Shown piece by piece: positions 46,678 to 53,890 of a stretch of DNA of 64,000 bases (positions are counted from its first letter, which is position 1; each line of letters starts with the position of its first letter). Source of the DNA: a bacterium (lineage in GTDB: Bacteria > Electryoneota > RPQS01); NCBI GenBank assembly GCA_016703065.1, contig JADJCU010000007.1, forward strand, positions 124,001 through 188,000, given 5' to 3'. A model generated the notes under the pieces. That model had not been told where the DNA came from. It was given only the letters and a program-made list of their open reading frames with translations, and searched no databases. Made by a program: the position numbers and the translations under genes.

Positions 46678-47055
46678 TTAGTGCGCGCCGACATTGGCCA
46701 GAGCATAGCCAATAGCCGTAGATGCAAGGCAGCCAAGTACAGAGATAAGGACGTATGCGCCTGCAGAAGCCCACCTGCCGGCTTCGATCAACAGCCAAGA
46801 TTCGGCAGAAAAGGCAGAAAACGTCGTGAATGCGCCCAAGAACCCCGTGACGGCGGCGGCTCGCAGTTGGGGGAATCGCGCGCTGTCGAGGGCGCCTGAA
46901 CCAAACAACAGTCCGACAACGAAGCAGCCCGCAAGGTTCACGACCAGCGTGCCCCACGGGAGACCTCGGCTCACCCGTTCGGCCACCCACAGCGATGTAC
47001 TAAACCGAGCGACAGCTCCGAGCGCCCCGAAGACTGCAATCCAGAGAATCGTCAT
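46678..47055 (-). CDS. crcB: Fluoride channel CrcB/Fluc
   Basis: 125-residue inner-membrane fluoride exporter with four transmembrane helices. The conserved GALGAVARFSTSLWV, LVVNLAGCFVVGLLFG and VTGFLGAFTTFSAFSAE (pore Thr/Ser/Phe track) are all present. The start codon lies 10 nt downstream of the tRNA-Asn terminator, and a GAGG precedes the ATG. No fluoride riboswitch and no separate promoter are visible, so expression may depend on read-through from the tRNA. Confidence 0.92.
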   Translation of the reverse strand: MTILWIAVFGALGAVARFSTSLWVAERVSRGLPWGTLVVNLAGCFVVGLLFGSGALDSARFPQLRAAAVTGFLGAFTTFSAFSAESWLLIEAGRWASAGAYVLISVLGCLASTAIGYALANVGAH

Positions 47056-47064
47056 GGCAACCTC

Positions 47065-47094
47065 GAAAAAAACCGCCGAGAGTACTCGGCGGTT
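47065..47094 (-). terminator. Rho-independent terminator of tRNA-Asn
   Basis: On the minus strand AACCGCCGAG pairs with CTCGGCGGTT around TACT, followed by a T-run. It lies 7 nt after the tRNA 3' end and immediately before crcB. Confidence 0.9.
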
Positions 47095-47101
47095 GAAGAT
47101 G

Positions 47102-47173
47102 CTCCGGAGGAGGGATTCGAACCCCCGACCTAGTGGTTAACAGCCACCCGCTCTACCGCTGAGCTACTCCGGA
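47102..47173 (-). tRNA. tRNA-Asn (anticodon GTT)
   Basis: A 72-nt cloverleaf on the minus strand. The acceptor TCCGGAG pairs with CTCCGGA, with G as discriminator. The D-arm is AGCTCAGCGGTAGAGC, the anticodon loop CTGTTAA and the T-loop GGTTCGAATCC. The CCA end is not encoded. A strong promoter and a terminator flank it. Confidence 0.96.
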
Positions 47174-47183
47174 AAGAAGCACG

Positions 47184-47212
47184 AATCTAACGAATTTCCC
47201 GGAACTTGTCAA
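47184..47212 (-). promoter_or_regulatory. tRNA-Asn promoter
   Basis: Minus strand: -35 TTGACA (47212-47207), 17 nt, -10 TAGATT (47189-47184), about 10 nt before the mature 5' end. Confidence 0.8.
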
Positions 47213-47239
47213 GGAGTGCAGCGGACCTTCGCCGAGCCC

Positions 47240-47268
47240 TTGAAACTTTAGCTCGGTTGCCCTATATT
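47240..47268 (+). promoter_or_regulatory. Promoter of the small basic protein-HIT-lipoprotein unit
   Basis: -35 TTGAAA (47240-47245), 17 nt, -10 TATATT (47263-47268), about 38 nt before the ATG at 47307. It is divergent from the tRNA promoter. Confidence 0.7.
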
Positions 47269-47306
47269 GTGCTATTTCAGGCAAAATCATACGGAAAGAG
47301 GACAGC

Positions 47307-47402
47307 ATGAGCCGGAACAAGACGATCATGAAGCGCCACCACCGCCGCAAAATGCGCCGGGCCAAGGCGAGGATCAAAGCCGCGACCGCCGCGAAGAAAT
47401 AG
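47307..47402 (+). CDS. 31-residue highly basic protein, AURKAIP1/COX24 (mS38)-like
   Basis: A short gene supported by an AGAGGAC ribosome binding site, a consensus promoter and a downstream gene 6 nt away. The product (MSRNKTIMKRHHRRKMRRAK followed by a Lys/Ala tail) has 15 basic residues in 31. The core KRHHRRKMRRAKARIK resembles the small ribosome-associated proteins of the AURKAIP1/COX24 group (bacterial homologues of mitochondrial mS38) or Thx-like 30S peptides. A ribosomal role is likely from composition; the family assignment is tentative. Confidence 0.6.
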   Translation: MSRNKTIMKRHHRRKMRRAKARIKAATAAKK

Positions 47403-47408
47403 ATTAGC

Positions 47409-47753
47409 ATGGGTCAGACGATCTTTGGGCGGATAATCTCGGGTGAGATTCCGGCGGATAAGTTATTGGATACAGACGACTTAATCGCTATTCGCGACAT
47501 CAATCCGCAGGCACCAACGCATGTCTTGATTATCCCCAAGAAGCCCCTCGCTGGGGTTTCGAGTTCGACCGTTAAAGATGAGGTCCTACTGGGGCGCCTG
47601 CTCGGTGCGGCACGGGAGCTCGCTGTCCAGCTGGGTTTGGACAAGGTGGGTTACCGGCTCGTGATCAATAACGGCGAGTCTGCTGGTCAGTCCGTTCCCC
47701 ATTTGCACGTCCATCTAATGGGTGGCCGTGAGTTCAGTTGGCCCCCAGGTTGA
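47409..47753 (+). CDS. HIT-family (HINT-type) nucleotide hydrolase
   Basis: 114-residue histidine-triad protein. The catalytic motif is VPHLHVHLMGGREF. The N-terminus TIFGRIISGEIPADKLLDTDD and ALRDINPQAPTH-like IRDINPQAPTHVLIIPKKPL are typical of HINT proteins, which hydrolyse adenosine phosphoramidates and acyl- or aminoacyl-AMP. ATG 47409, 6 nt after the tiny basic gene. Physiological substrate unknown. Confidence 0.92.
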   Translation: MGQTIFGRIISGEIPADKLLDTDDLIAIRDINPQAPTHVLIIPKKPLAGVSSSTVKDEVLLGRLLGAARELAVQLGLDKVGYRLVINNGESAGQSVPHLHVHLMGGREFSWPPG

Positions 47754-47786
47754 TTAAAGTATTTGAAAAGATAGAGGTTTCAAGAG

Positions 47787-48203
47787 ATGACACGTTTCTT
47801 TCGTTCGGCCGCAGGGGTAGTCATTGCGCTTGCTTTCGTGACCCTGATCGGATGCAAGTCCGGCCCGACCGAGCAGCAGCTGTTTGACAAGGCAACGGCC
47901 GCACAAGAGCAGAGCGACTTCGCCTCCGCCATCAAGGCATACCAGGAGCTTGTGCAAGCCTATCCGCGTTCCACTTATGCCCCAAAGTGCCAATTCATGA
48001 TTGGTTACCTCTACGCGAATCATCTGAAGGATGAAGGAAAGGCCCGGGGCGCTTATCAGGCGTTCATAAAGGCCTACCCTGAGGATCAACTCATCAAAGA
48101 TGCTCAGTGGGAGCTCGATCACCTCGGAATGGACGTCAACCAAATCGAGGAGCTCAACAAGATGATGTCCTCGCCGGATAGTGCCTCTGCACCCAAAGGA
48201 TAG
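47787..48203 (+). CDS. TPR-containing lipoprotein
   Basis: 138 residues with a lipoprotein signal (VVIALAFVTLIGC), so it should be membrane-anchored on the periplasmic side. The mature part contains two tetratricopeptide-like repeats (AAQEQSDFASAIKAYQELVQ; DEGKARGAYQAFIKAYPED), as in BamD/CpoB-type proteins. It is shorter than BamD. A role in envelope assembly is plausible but not shown. It ends the transcript before the terminator at 48230. Confidence 0.7.
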   Translation: MTRFFRSAAGVVIALAFVTLIGCKSGPTEQQLFDKATAAQEQSDFASAIKAYQELVQAYPRSTYAPKCQFMIGYLYANHLKDEGKARGAYQAFIKAYPEDQLIKDAQWELDHLGMDVNQIEELNKMMSSPDSASAPKG

Positions 48204-48229
48204 TATTCTGCTCTGAAAAGAGTGCCACT

Positions 48230-48258
48230 TAGATCCCCGCGAGGGGGTCTAATTTTTT
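48230..48258 (+). terminator. Rho-independent terminator after the TPR lipoprotein
   Basis: TAGATCCCC pairs with GGGGGTCTA (one T-G wobble) around a GCGA tetraloop, followed by six T. Confidence 0.9.
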
Positions 48259-48347
48259 GTGAATGTCTGGAACCTGAACGGCACTACGGTAGTTTTTTTC
48301 ATTGTGCCGGACAAAGGGCTGTAACAACATAGAAAGAAGAAACTTGT

Positions 48348-49337
48348 ATGGATGCGGACATTCGGGAACTGACGCTCCGGATCGAGCGCGAGGCCGAGAT
48401 CGCCGACCGAATCCTCACCGAGGCGGGTAAGGTCGTGGTTGGTCAGAAATACATGCTTGAACGACTCTTGATAGGGCTTTTTAGCAATGGACATGTCCTC
48501 CTCGAGGGTGTGCCGGGCTTGGCTAAGACGCTGACCATCAAGACGCTTGCCGCGACGGTATCGGCACAGTTCCAGCGCATACAATTCACTCCGGACCTCC
48601 TGCCTGCCGATCTCGTGGGAACGCTTGTGTACAACCAGAAGGATGGCAATTTCACGACAAAGAAGGGGCCAGTGTTCGCGAACTTCGTATTGGCCGACGA
48701 AATAAACCGCGCACCGGCAAAGGTCCAGTCGGCACTGCTTGAGGCGATGCAAGAGCAGCAAGTCACATTGGGAGAGAAGACCTATCCGCTGCCGCAGCCG
48801 TTCCTCGTCCTGGCGACGCAGAATCCCATCGAGCAGGAGGGAACTTATCCTCTGCCCGAAGCCCAGGTTGACCGCTTCATGCTCAAGGTCAAGGTCGATT
48901 ATCCTCGTCGGGAAGAGGAGGCCCGAATCATGCGGACCTTTTCCCGCGTCGACCAGCCAAAGGTGTCGGCAGTCGCGACGGCCGATGAACTGCTCCGGAT
49001 TCGGGCGATGGTCGAGACAATCTATGTTGATCCCAAGATTGAGGAGTATGTTCTCGATCTCGTCTTTGCGAGCCGCCAGCCGGAGCAGCACAAACTTCCC
49101 GAATTGAAACCCCTTATTCAATATGGCGCCTCACCGCGCGCCTCGATCTTCCTCATAAAGGCGGCGCGGGCACACGCTTTCCTCAGGCATCGCGGCTACG
49201 TTGTCCCGGAGGACATCCGTGCGATTGGTATGGACGTCTTGCGGCATCGCATTGGCATCACCTACGAAGCGGAAGCAGAAGAGGTCTCAACGGAGACGAT
49301 CGTCGAAAAGATATTCGGCGCAGTGGAGGTACCATAG
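48348..49337 (+). CDS. MoxR-family AAA+ ATPase, first gene of the Bat operon
   Basis: 329-residue cytoplasmic ATPase of the MoxR subgroup. Walker A is EGVPGLAKTLTIK and Walker B is FVLADEINRAPAKVQSALLEAM. EQQVTLGEKTYPL and ATQNPIEQEGTYPLPEAQVDRFML form the sensor region. MoxR proteins act with von Willebrand A (VWA) proteins as chaperones that assemble or activate envelope complexes. Its five VWA/TPR/Bat partners follow in order downstream. Confidence 0.94.
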   Translation: MDADIRELTLRIEREAEIADRILTEAGKVVVGQKYMLERLLIGLFSNGHVLLEGVPGLAKTLTIKTLAATVSAQFQRIQFTPDLLPADLVGTLVYNQKDGNFTTKKGPVFANFVLADEINRAPAKVQSALLEAMQEQQVTLGEKTYPLPQPFLVLATQNPIEQEGTYPLPEAQVDRFMLKVKVDYPRREEEARIMRTFSRVDQPKVSAVATADELLRIRAMVETIYVDPKIEEYVLDLVFASRQPEQHKLPELKPLIQYGASPRASIFLIKAARAHAFLRHRGYVVPEDIRAIGMDVLRHRIGITYEAEAEEVSTETIVEKIFGAVEVP

Positions 49338-49341
49338 ACCC

Positions 49342-50220
49342 GTGCTTGATACCCGTGAGATAGTCCGCAAGGTCCGCCAGATCGAAATCAATACACGCGG
49401 TCTGGTCAATGAAGTCATGTCCGGAGAATACCATGCGGTGTTCAAAGGCCGCGGCATGAACTTCAGTGAGGTTCGTGAGTACCAGATAGGCGACGACGTG
49501 CGCACGATAGACTGGAACGTCTCCGCGCGCACGGGCCGGCCGCATATCAAGCTCTATGAAGAAGAGCGCGAACTCGTCGTCATGCTGCTTTGCGATGTTT
49601 CGAGCTCGTCTCTCTTTGGCACCGGCCGCGCCTTGAAGATGGAAGTTGCCGCTGAACTTGCCGCCGTGCTGGCCTTCTCGGCGATTAAGAACAACGACAA
49701 GGTCGGCTTGCTCTTGTTTACCGACCACGTCGAGAAGTTTGTCGCGCCACGCAAGGGCCGCTCACATATTCTGCGGATTCTCCGCGAGCTAATCACCTTT
49801 GAGCCACAGCGCAGTGGGACGAGCCTGAACGCGGCCCTCGAGTATATGTTGAATGTTCTCAAGAAGCGCGCCATCGTTTTTCTTATTTCAGATTTCATCG
49901 ACGATAGCTATTTCAAGCCGTTGCGTGTCTGTGCCCGCAAACACGACCTGCTTGCATTGCACCTGACTGATCCTCGCGAATACTCGTGGCCAAGCGCGGG
50001 CCTCGTTAAACTGCACGATGCTGAGACCGGAAAGTCGCTTTGGATCGACTCCTCTTCAACATCGGGACAGAAAGCGCTCCAAGTGGAGCATCGCCGCTGG
50101 CAGGAGGGGGTCAAGCAGACAATGCAGCGGTCCGGCGCCGACTATGTTTCAATCAATGTTGCCGAGGACTACCTGCGCAATTTGGTCACGATGTTCAAAC
50201 GTCGGGAGCAACGCCGGTAA
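49342..50220 (+). CDS. DUF58/VWA-like protein of the Bat operon
   Basis: 292 residues. The GTG start is 4 nt after moxR. The DUF58 core is recognisable (MSGEYHAVFKGRGMNFSEVREYQIGDDVRTIDWNVSAR split over residues 25-62). A VWA-like segment with MIDAS-type MLLCDVSSSSLFG follows. In Bat operons this protein is the usual second gene and a presumed partner of the MoxR ATPase. No signal peptide; it is probably cytoplasmic or membrane-peripheral. Confidence 0.92.
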   Translation: MLDTREIVRKVRQIEINTRGLVNEVMSGEYHAVFKGRGMNFSEVREYQIGDDVRTIDWNVSARTGRPHIKLYEEERELVVMLLCDVSSSSLFGTGRALKMEVAAELAAVLAFSAIKNNDKVGLLLFTDHVEKFVAPRKGRSHILRILRELITFEPQRSGTSLNAALEYMLNVLKKRAIVFLISDFIDDSYFKPLRVCARKHDLLALHLTDPREYSWPSAGLVKLHDAETGKSLWIDSSSTSGQKALQVEHRRWQEGVKQTMQRSGADYVSINVAEDYLRNLVTMFKRREQRR

Positions 50221-50221
50221 G

Positions 50222-51121
50222 ATGAAATCCTGCCGAAACAGTTGCATGATGATGGCGTTGAATGGCCTTGTGGTCAGTTCGTTGTTCGCGCAATTGCAGG
50301 TCGGCGATCCCGTGTCGATCGACGTCACTCTTCCGGCCTGCGACAGTGTCGCAGTCGTCGAAACGGGCGACCTTCCGCTGCGTGTCCTGCCGTTAACCCA
50401 GGCAAATAGCCGGTCAGCTACTCGACGCGCCTTTACATTTGAGGTCGCGCTCTACGACACCGGCAGCTATGTTATCCCATCGTTGGGAGTCGTGCCTTTC
50501 CGAAACGGTATCCCGCTCGATACGGTCTGGAGCGGGTCACGCCCGGTTGAGATTAACTCGACGCTCGACGACACAACGACGACACCGCGTCCGATCAAAC
50601 CTTATGCTGAGCATCCGCTTCGCTTTGCCGATCTGTTGCGCGAATATTGGCTTTGGTTAGTCGGCGTGATTGCTCTCGCAGCGCTCGTCTTCGCGTGGAG
50701 GAAATGGATGCGACGCGCCAAATCCGGTGTGGCCATCGCTGCGCCGCCTCCGCTGCCGCCTGCGGACCTGGCTGTGCGCGAGCTGATTGCTTTGCGCGAC
50801 AAACGCTATCCGGAACGCGGCCTCCTGAAAGAGCATTACAGTGAGTTCTCTGAAGTGATGCGGCGCTACGTCGAAGGTCGCTATGAGTTCCCGGCGCTGG
50901 AGATGACAACGTACGAACTTGCCACCGAGTTTCGTCGGCAGGAATTGCCCGCGTGTTGGCGTGAAGTTCTTTTGCCGATATTGCGTGAATCAGACCTTGT
51001 GAAGTTCGCTAAGGAGATTCCGACTCTTGGTAGCTGCGCGGCGATCCTCGAAACCGGCTTCGCGCTTATCGAGCAAACTAAGCCGACGCAAGACACTGCG
51101 GAAGCGAGCAAGGCGGCATGA
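50222..51121 (+). CDS. Membrane protein of the Bat operon (DUF4381-like)
   Basis: 299 residues with an N-terminal export signal (MMMALNGLVVSSLFAQ), a periplasmic beta-rich domain of about 120 residues and one transmembrane helix (WLWLVGVIALAALVFAW). A cytoplasmic helical tail (LAVRELIALRDKRYPERG, MRRYVEGRYEFPALEMTTYELA) resembles DUF4381. This layout is typical of the uncharacterised third gene between DUF58 and BatA. It is coupled to batA by ATGA. Function unknown. Confidence 0.7.
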   Translation: MKSCRNSCMMMALNGLVVSSLFAQLQVGDPVSIDVTLPACDSVAVVETGDLPLRVLPLTQANSRSATRRAFTFEVALYDTGSYVIPSLGVVPFRNGIPLDTVWSGSRPVEINSTLDDTTTTPRPIKPYAEHPLRFADLLREYWLWLVGVIALAALVFAWRKWMRRAKSGVAIAAPPPLPPADLAVRELIALRDKRYPERGLLKEHYSEFSEVMRRYVEGRYEFPALEMTTYELATEFRRQELPACWREVLLPILRESDLVKFAKEIPTLGSCAAILETGFALIEQTKPTQDTAEASKAA

Positions 51122-52101
51122 GCTTCGCGAATCCGGAGTTTTTCTGGCTCTTACTGCTGCTTCCCGCGCTGGCATATCTCCACTTCTTTCGCGAGGCGCA
51201 CACTCGCACGGACTTCAGGTTTCCGACGCTGACGCATATTCAGGAAATGTCGAAGTCGTGGCGAGTCAGGCTCCGGCACGCGCCTTTCTTCATTCGGCTG
51301 ATCGGGTTATCGCTGTTAATCGTTGCTTTGGCACGACCTCAGCTCTTTGACAGCGAAAGCAAGCGCTCGATTGAGGGCATTGATATCGTGCTTTGCATCG
51401 ATATCTCTACCTCGATGGATGCCGAGGATTTGAAACCGGACCGCCTCGAAGCCGCGAAGAAAGTAGCCGCAGAATTTGTTCGAAAACGCGAACATGACCG
51501 CATTGGCATTGTTCCCTTCGCTGCTGAGAGCTTCACGCAAGTCCCGCTGACGACGGATCACGAGGTCGTTTTGAGCCTTCTGAGTCAGATTCAGATGCGC
51601 ATGGTTGAGGACGGCACCGCGATTGGCATGGCCCTCGCGACGTCTGTCAATCGATTGCGTGAGTCAGACGCGAAGTCAAAAGTGATCATTCTCCTGACTG
51701 ACGGGCAGAATAACCGCGGTGAGATTGATCCACTGACTTCCGCGCAGGCCGCCAAAGCGCTTGGCGTGCGAGTCTATGCGATCGGGGTCGGTACGCGCGG
51801 GATGGCACCCTATCCTGTCGAAACGGTCTTTGGCAAACGATATCAAAACGTGCAGGTCAACATCGACGAGGAGATGCTGACCGAGATAACTAAAGAGACC
51901 GGCGGGCGCTACTATCGAGCGACAGATGAAAAGAGTCTCGCTTCCATCTACGAGCAGATTGATCAGCTTGAGCGCACGAAGATACAGGTTGAGGAGTACC
52001 GCGAAGTCGCGGAGATGTTCGGCCCGTGGCTGACATCGGCTTTGCTGTGTCTGGCTCTCGAGGCGCTGTTAAGCCTGACTATACTAAGGAAGCTGCCGTG
52101 A
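51118..52101 (+). CDS. batA: BatA, membrane VWA-domain protein
   Basis: 327 residues. It has N-terminal transmembrane helices (FFWLLLLLPALAYLHFF; FFIRLIGLSLLIVALARPQ), then a VWA domain with an intact MIDAS (IDIVLCIDISTSMDAEDL, the D-x-S-x-S site; LLTDGQNNRGEI), and a C-terminal helix (WLTSALLCLALEALLSL). The Bat proteins were named for Bacteroides aerotolerance, and the exact biochemical role is unsettled. It overlaps batB by GTGA. Confidence 0.9.
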   Translation: MSFANPEFFWLLLLLPALAYLHFFREAHTRTDFRFPTLTHIQEMSKSWRVRLRHAPFFIRLIGLSLLIVALARPQLFDSESKRSIEGIDIVLCIDISTSMDAEDLKPDRLEAAKKVAAEFVRKREHDRIGIVPFAAESFTQVPLTTDHEVVLSLLSQIQMRMVEDGTAIGMALATSVNRLRESDAKSKVIILLTDGQNNRGEIDPLTSAQAAKALGVRVYAIGVGTRGMAPYPVETVFGKRYQNVQVNIDEEMLTEITKETGGRYYRATDEKSLASIYEQIDQLERTKIQVEEYREVAEMFGPWLTSALLCLALEALLSLTILRKLP

Positions 52102-53144
52102 TTCGATTTGAGCTTCCATACTTGTTATGGCTCCTCGTACTCGTGCCTGTATTTGCTGTGGCCTGGTCATTCATGATTCTGCTTGCGCGGAGACAGTCGC
52201 GAGCGATTGTGCCCGATGGTTTGCTCCCGCGGGTCGCCTACGGGCAAAGTCCCGTGCGCAAATGGACGCGCATGAGTATTTGGCTGTTTGCCGCCGTGCT
52301 CTTGATTGTGGCGTTAGCCCGTCCGCAAATCGGCACGAAAATGGAGGAAGTCAAGCGGCAAGGCGTCGACGTCATGGTCGCGGTTGATCTCTCTAACAGC
52401 ATGCTCTGCGAAGATTACTCTCCTTCCCGCCTCGAGAGCGCCAAGTTCTCGATCCAGAAGTTCATCAATGGACTCAAAGGCGACCGTGTGGGGTTGGTAG
52501 CGTTCGCGGGCAGCGCCATCTACCATTGCCCGTTAACGACGGATTACGGCGCGGCTAAACTCTTGACTCGCATTTTGAGTCCCGCGCTTGTACCTGAACA
52601 AGGGACGGCAGTTGCTGAAGCAATTCAAATGGCAATCGACGCGTTTTCAGAGCAAGAAGACTCAAAGAGCAAGGTGCTTGTGATCATAACTGACGGCGAG
52701 GACCACGAGCCCGACGCGCTCACGAAGGCGAATGAAGCGAGCGAGCAAGGGATCGTAGTCTACGCAATCGGCATGGGTACTTCCGCAGGGGCGCCTATTC
52801 CATTGACGGACGCAGCGGGCCGCAAGGCTGGATACAAGAAAGACCCGCAGGGACAGGTGATCATCACCCGATTAAGCGAAGCGCATCTGTCAGAGCTTGC
52901 GCAGGCCGGCGGAGGAAGCTATCAACGCGCGACTCCCGGCGGATCTGAACTTGAACGTATCTGGAATGATTTGAGCAGAATGGAAAAGACAGAATTCGGG
53001 CAGATGCAATTTACGGCGTACGAAGATCGTTACACGTGGTTCGCGTTGCCCGCGCTGTTGCTGCTCATACTTGAATACCTGATTGGCGAACGCGCAGGAC
53101 AATTCGCGGGATTCGGTAGAGGAATAGTGAGGGGAAGATCGTGA
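52098..53144 (+). CDS. batB: BatB, membrane VWA-domain protein
   Basis: 348 residues and a paralogue of BatA with the same plan: two N-terminal helices (YLLWLLVLVPVFAVAWSF; MSIWLFAAVLLIVALARPQIG), a VWA domain with MIDAS VMVAVDLSNSMLCEDYSPSR and VIITDGEDHEPD, and a C-terminal helix (WFALPALLLLILEYLIG). The GTG start at 52098 overlaps the batA stop. It overlaps batC by GTGA. Confidence 0.9.
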   Translation: MIRFELPYLLWLLVLVPVFAVAWSFMILLARRQSRAIVPDGLLPRVAYGQSPVRKWTRMSIWLFAAVLLIVALARPQIGTKMEEVKRQGVDVMVAVDLSNSMLCEDYSPSRLESAKFSIQKFINGLKGDRVGLVAFAGSAIYHCPLTTDYGAAKLLTRILSPALVPEQGTAVAEAIQMAIDAFSEQEDSKSKVLVIITDGEDHEPDALTKANEASEQGIVVYAIGMGTSAGAPIPLTDAAGRKAGYKKDPQGQVIITRLSEAHLSELAQAGGGSYQRATPGGSELERIWNDLSRMEKTEFGQMQFTAYEDRYTWFALPALLLLILEYLIGERAGQFAGFGRGIVRGRS

Positions 53145-53890
53145 AGTTGCTGTTTCTCTTTTTGCTCGCAACTCCGCTATGTGCAGCTCTACCCTCGCGG
53201 GAAGTGCATAAAGGCAATAATGCCGCGCAGACCGGGAAGTTTGACGAAGCCCAGTACCACTACGTAAAAGCGTTGGAAAGCGGTGCCGACACAACCACAG
53301 TAATGTACAATCTGGGCAACGCGATCTATGAGTCAGGCGACTTCGAGAAGGCGCAACAGGTATATGGCGCCGCACTCGACAGCACAAAGAGTGTCGAAGA
53401 GATTGAGAATACGTTTTACAATCTTGGAAATGCAGGGTTTCAGGCACAGAAGTATGATCAAGCGATAGGCGCTTACATAGAAGCGCTGCGGCGCAATCCC
53501 CAGGATGCCGACGCCAAGCATAATCTCGAACTGGCAAGGCGCATGAAGCGCCAACAGGAGCAGCAGCAGCAACAGGACCAACAACAGCAGCAGGATCAAC
53601 GTCAGCAACAGGACCAACAACAGAAGCAGGATCAGAATCAGCAGAATCAGGATCAGCAGCCGCAGGAGCAAGAGCAAGATCAGCAGCAAGGACAGCAGAA
53701 TCAGCCGCAGGATGGTGTGGATAGGGGTGATTCGACGCAGTCTGAACAGCAACAGTCCCAACCGCAACAGATGAGCAAAGAGGAAGCTGAACAGCTGCTG
53801 AACGCACTCCTGAGTAACGAACAGAAGACGCTTGAACAAGTTCGCAAGGCGAAGATAGCAGGCCGCAAGAAGAAGGAGCGTGACTGGTAA
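53141..53890 (+). CDS. batC: BatC, TPR protein with a glutamine-rich tail
   Basis: 249 residues with a signal peptide (MKLLFLFLLATPLCA) and three TPR units (NNAAQTGKFDEAQYHYVKAL; NLGNAIYESGDFEKAQQVYG; NLGNAGFQAQKYDQAIGAYI). A low-complexity Gln/Asp/Glu tract of about 75 residues (from about residue 137) and a basic helical C-terminus follow. TPRs in the periplasm probably mediate contacts with BatA, BatB or BatD. The Gln tract is longer than the protein fold needs and could vary in length between strains. Confidence 0.88.
   Translation: MKLLFLFLLATPLCAALPSREVHKGNNAAQTGKFDEAQYHYVKALESGADTTTVMYNLGNAIYESGDFEKAQQVYGAALDSTKSVEEIENTFYNLGNAGFQAQKYDQAIGAYIEALRRNPQDADAKHNLELARRMKRQQEQQQQQDQQQQQDQRQQQDQQQKQDQNQQNQDQQPQEQEQDQQQGQQNQPQDGVDRGDSTQSEQQQSQPQQMSKEEAEQLLNALLSNEQKTLEQVRKAKIAGRKKKERDW
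53549..53769 (+). repeat. CAG/CAA-rich low-complexity tract in batC
   Basis: An imperfect run of CAG, CAA and GAT/GAC codons encoding poly-Gln with Asp, Glu and Pro. The reading frame stays intact across the tract. Confidence 0.8.

Noticed and set aside
47040..47100. Fluoride riboswitch for crcB
   Set aside because: The hairpin there is the tRNA-Asn terminator. There is no room for, and no sequence of, the fluoride aptamer.
53549..53769. CRISPR-like or tandem repeat array
   Set aside because: It is a CAG/CAA codon tract inside the batC frame, with no spacers and no cas genes nearby. No CRISPR array was seen anywhere in the window.
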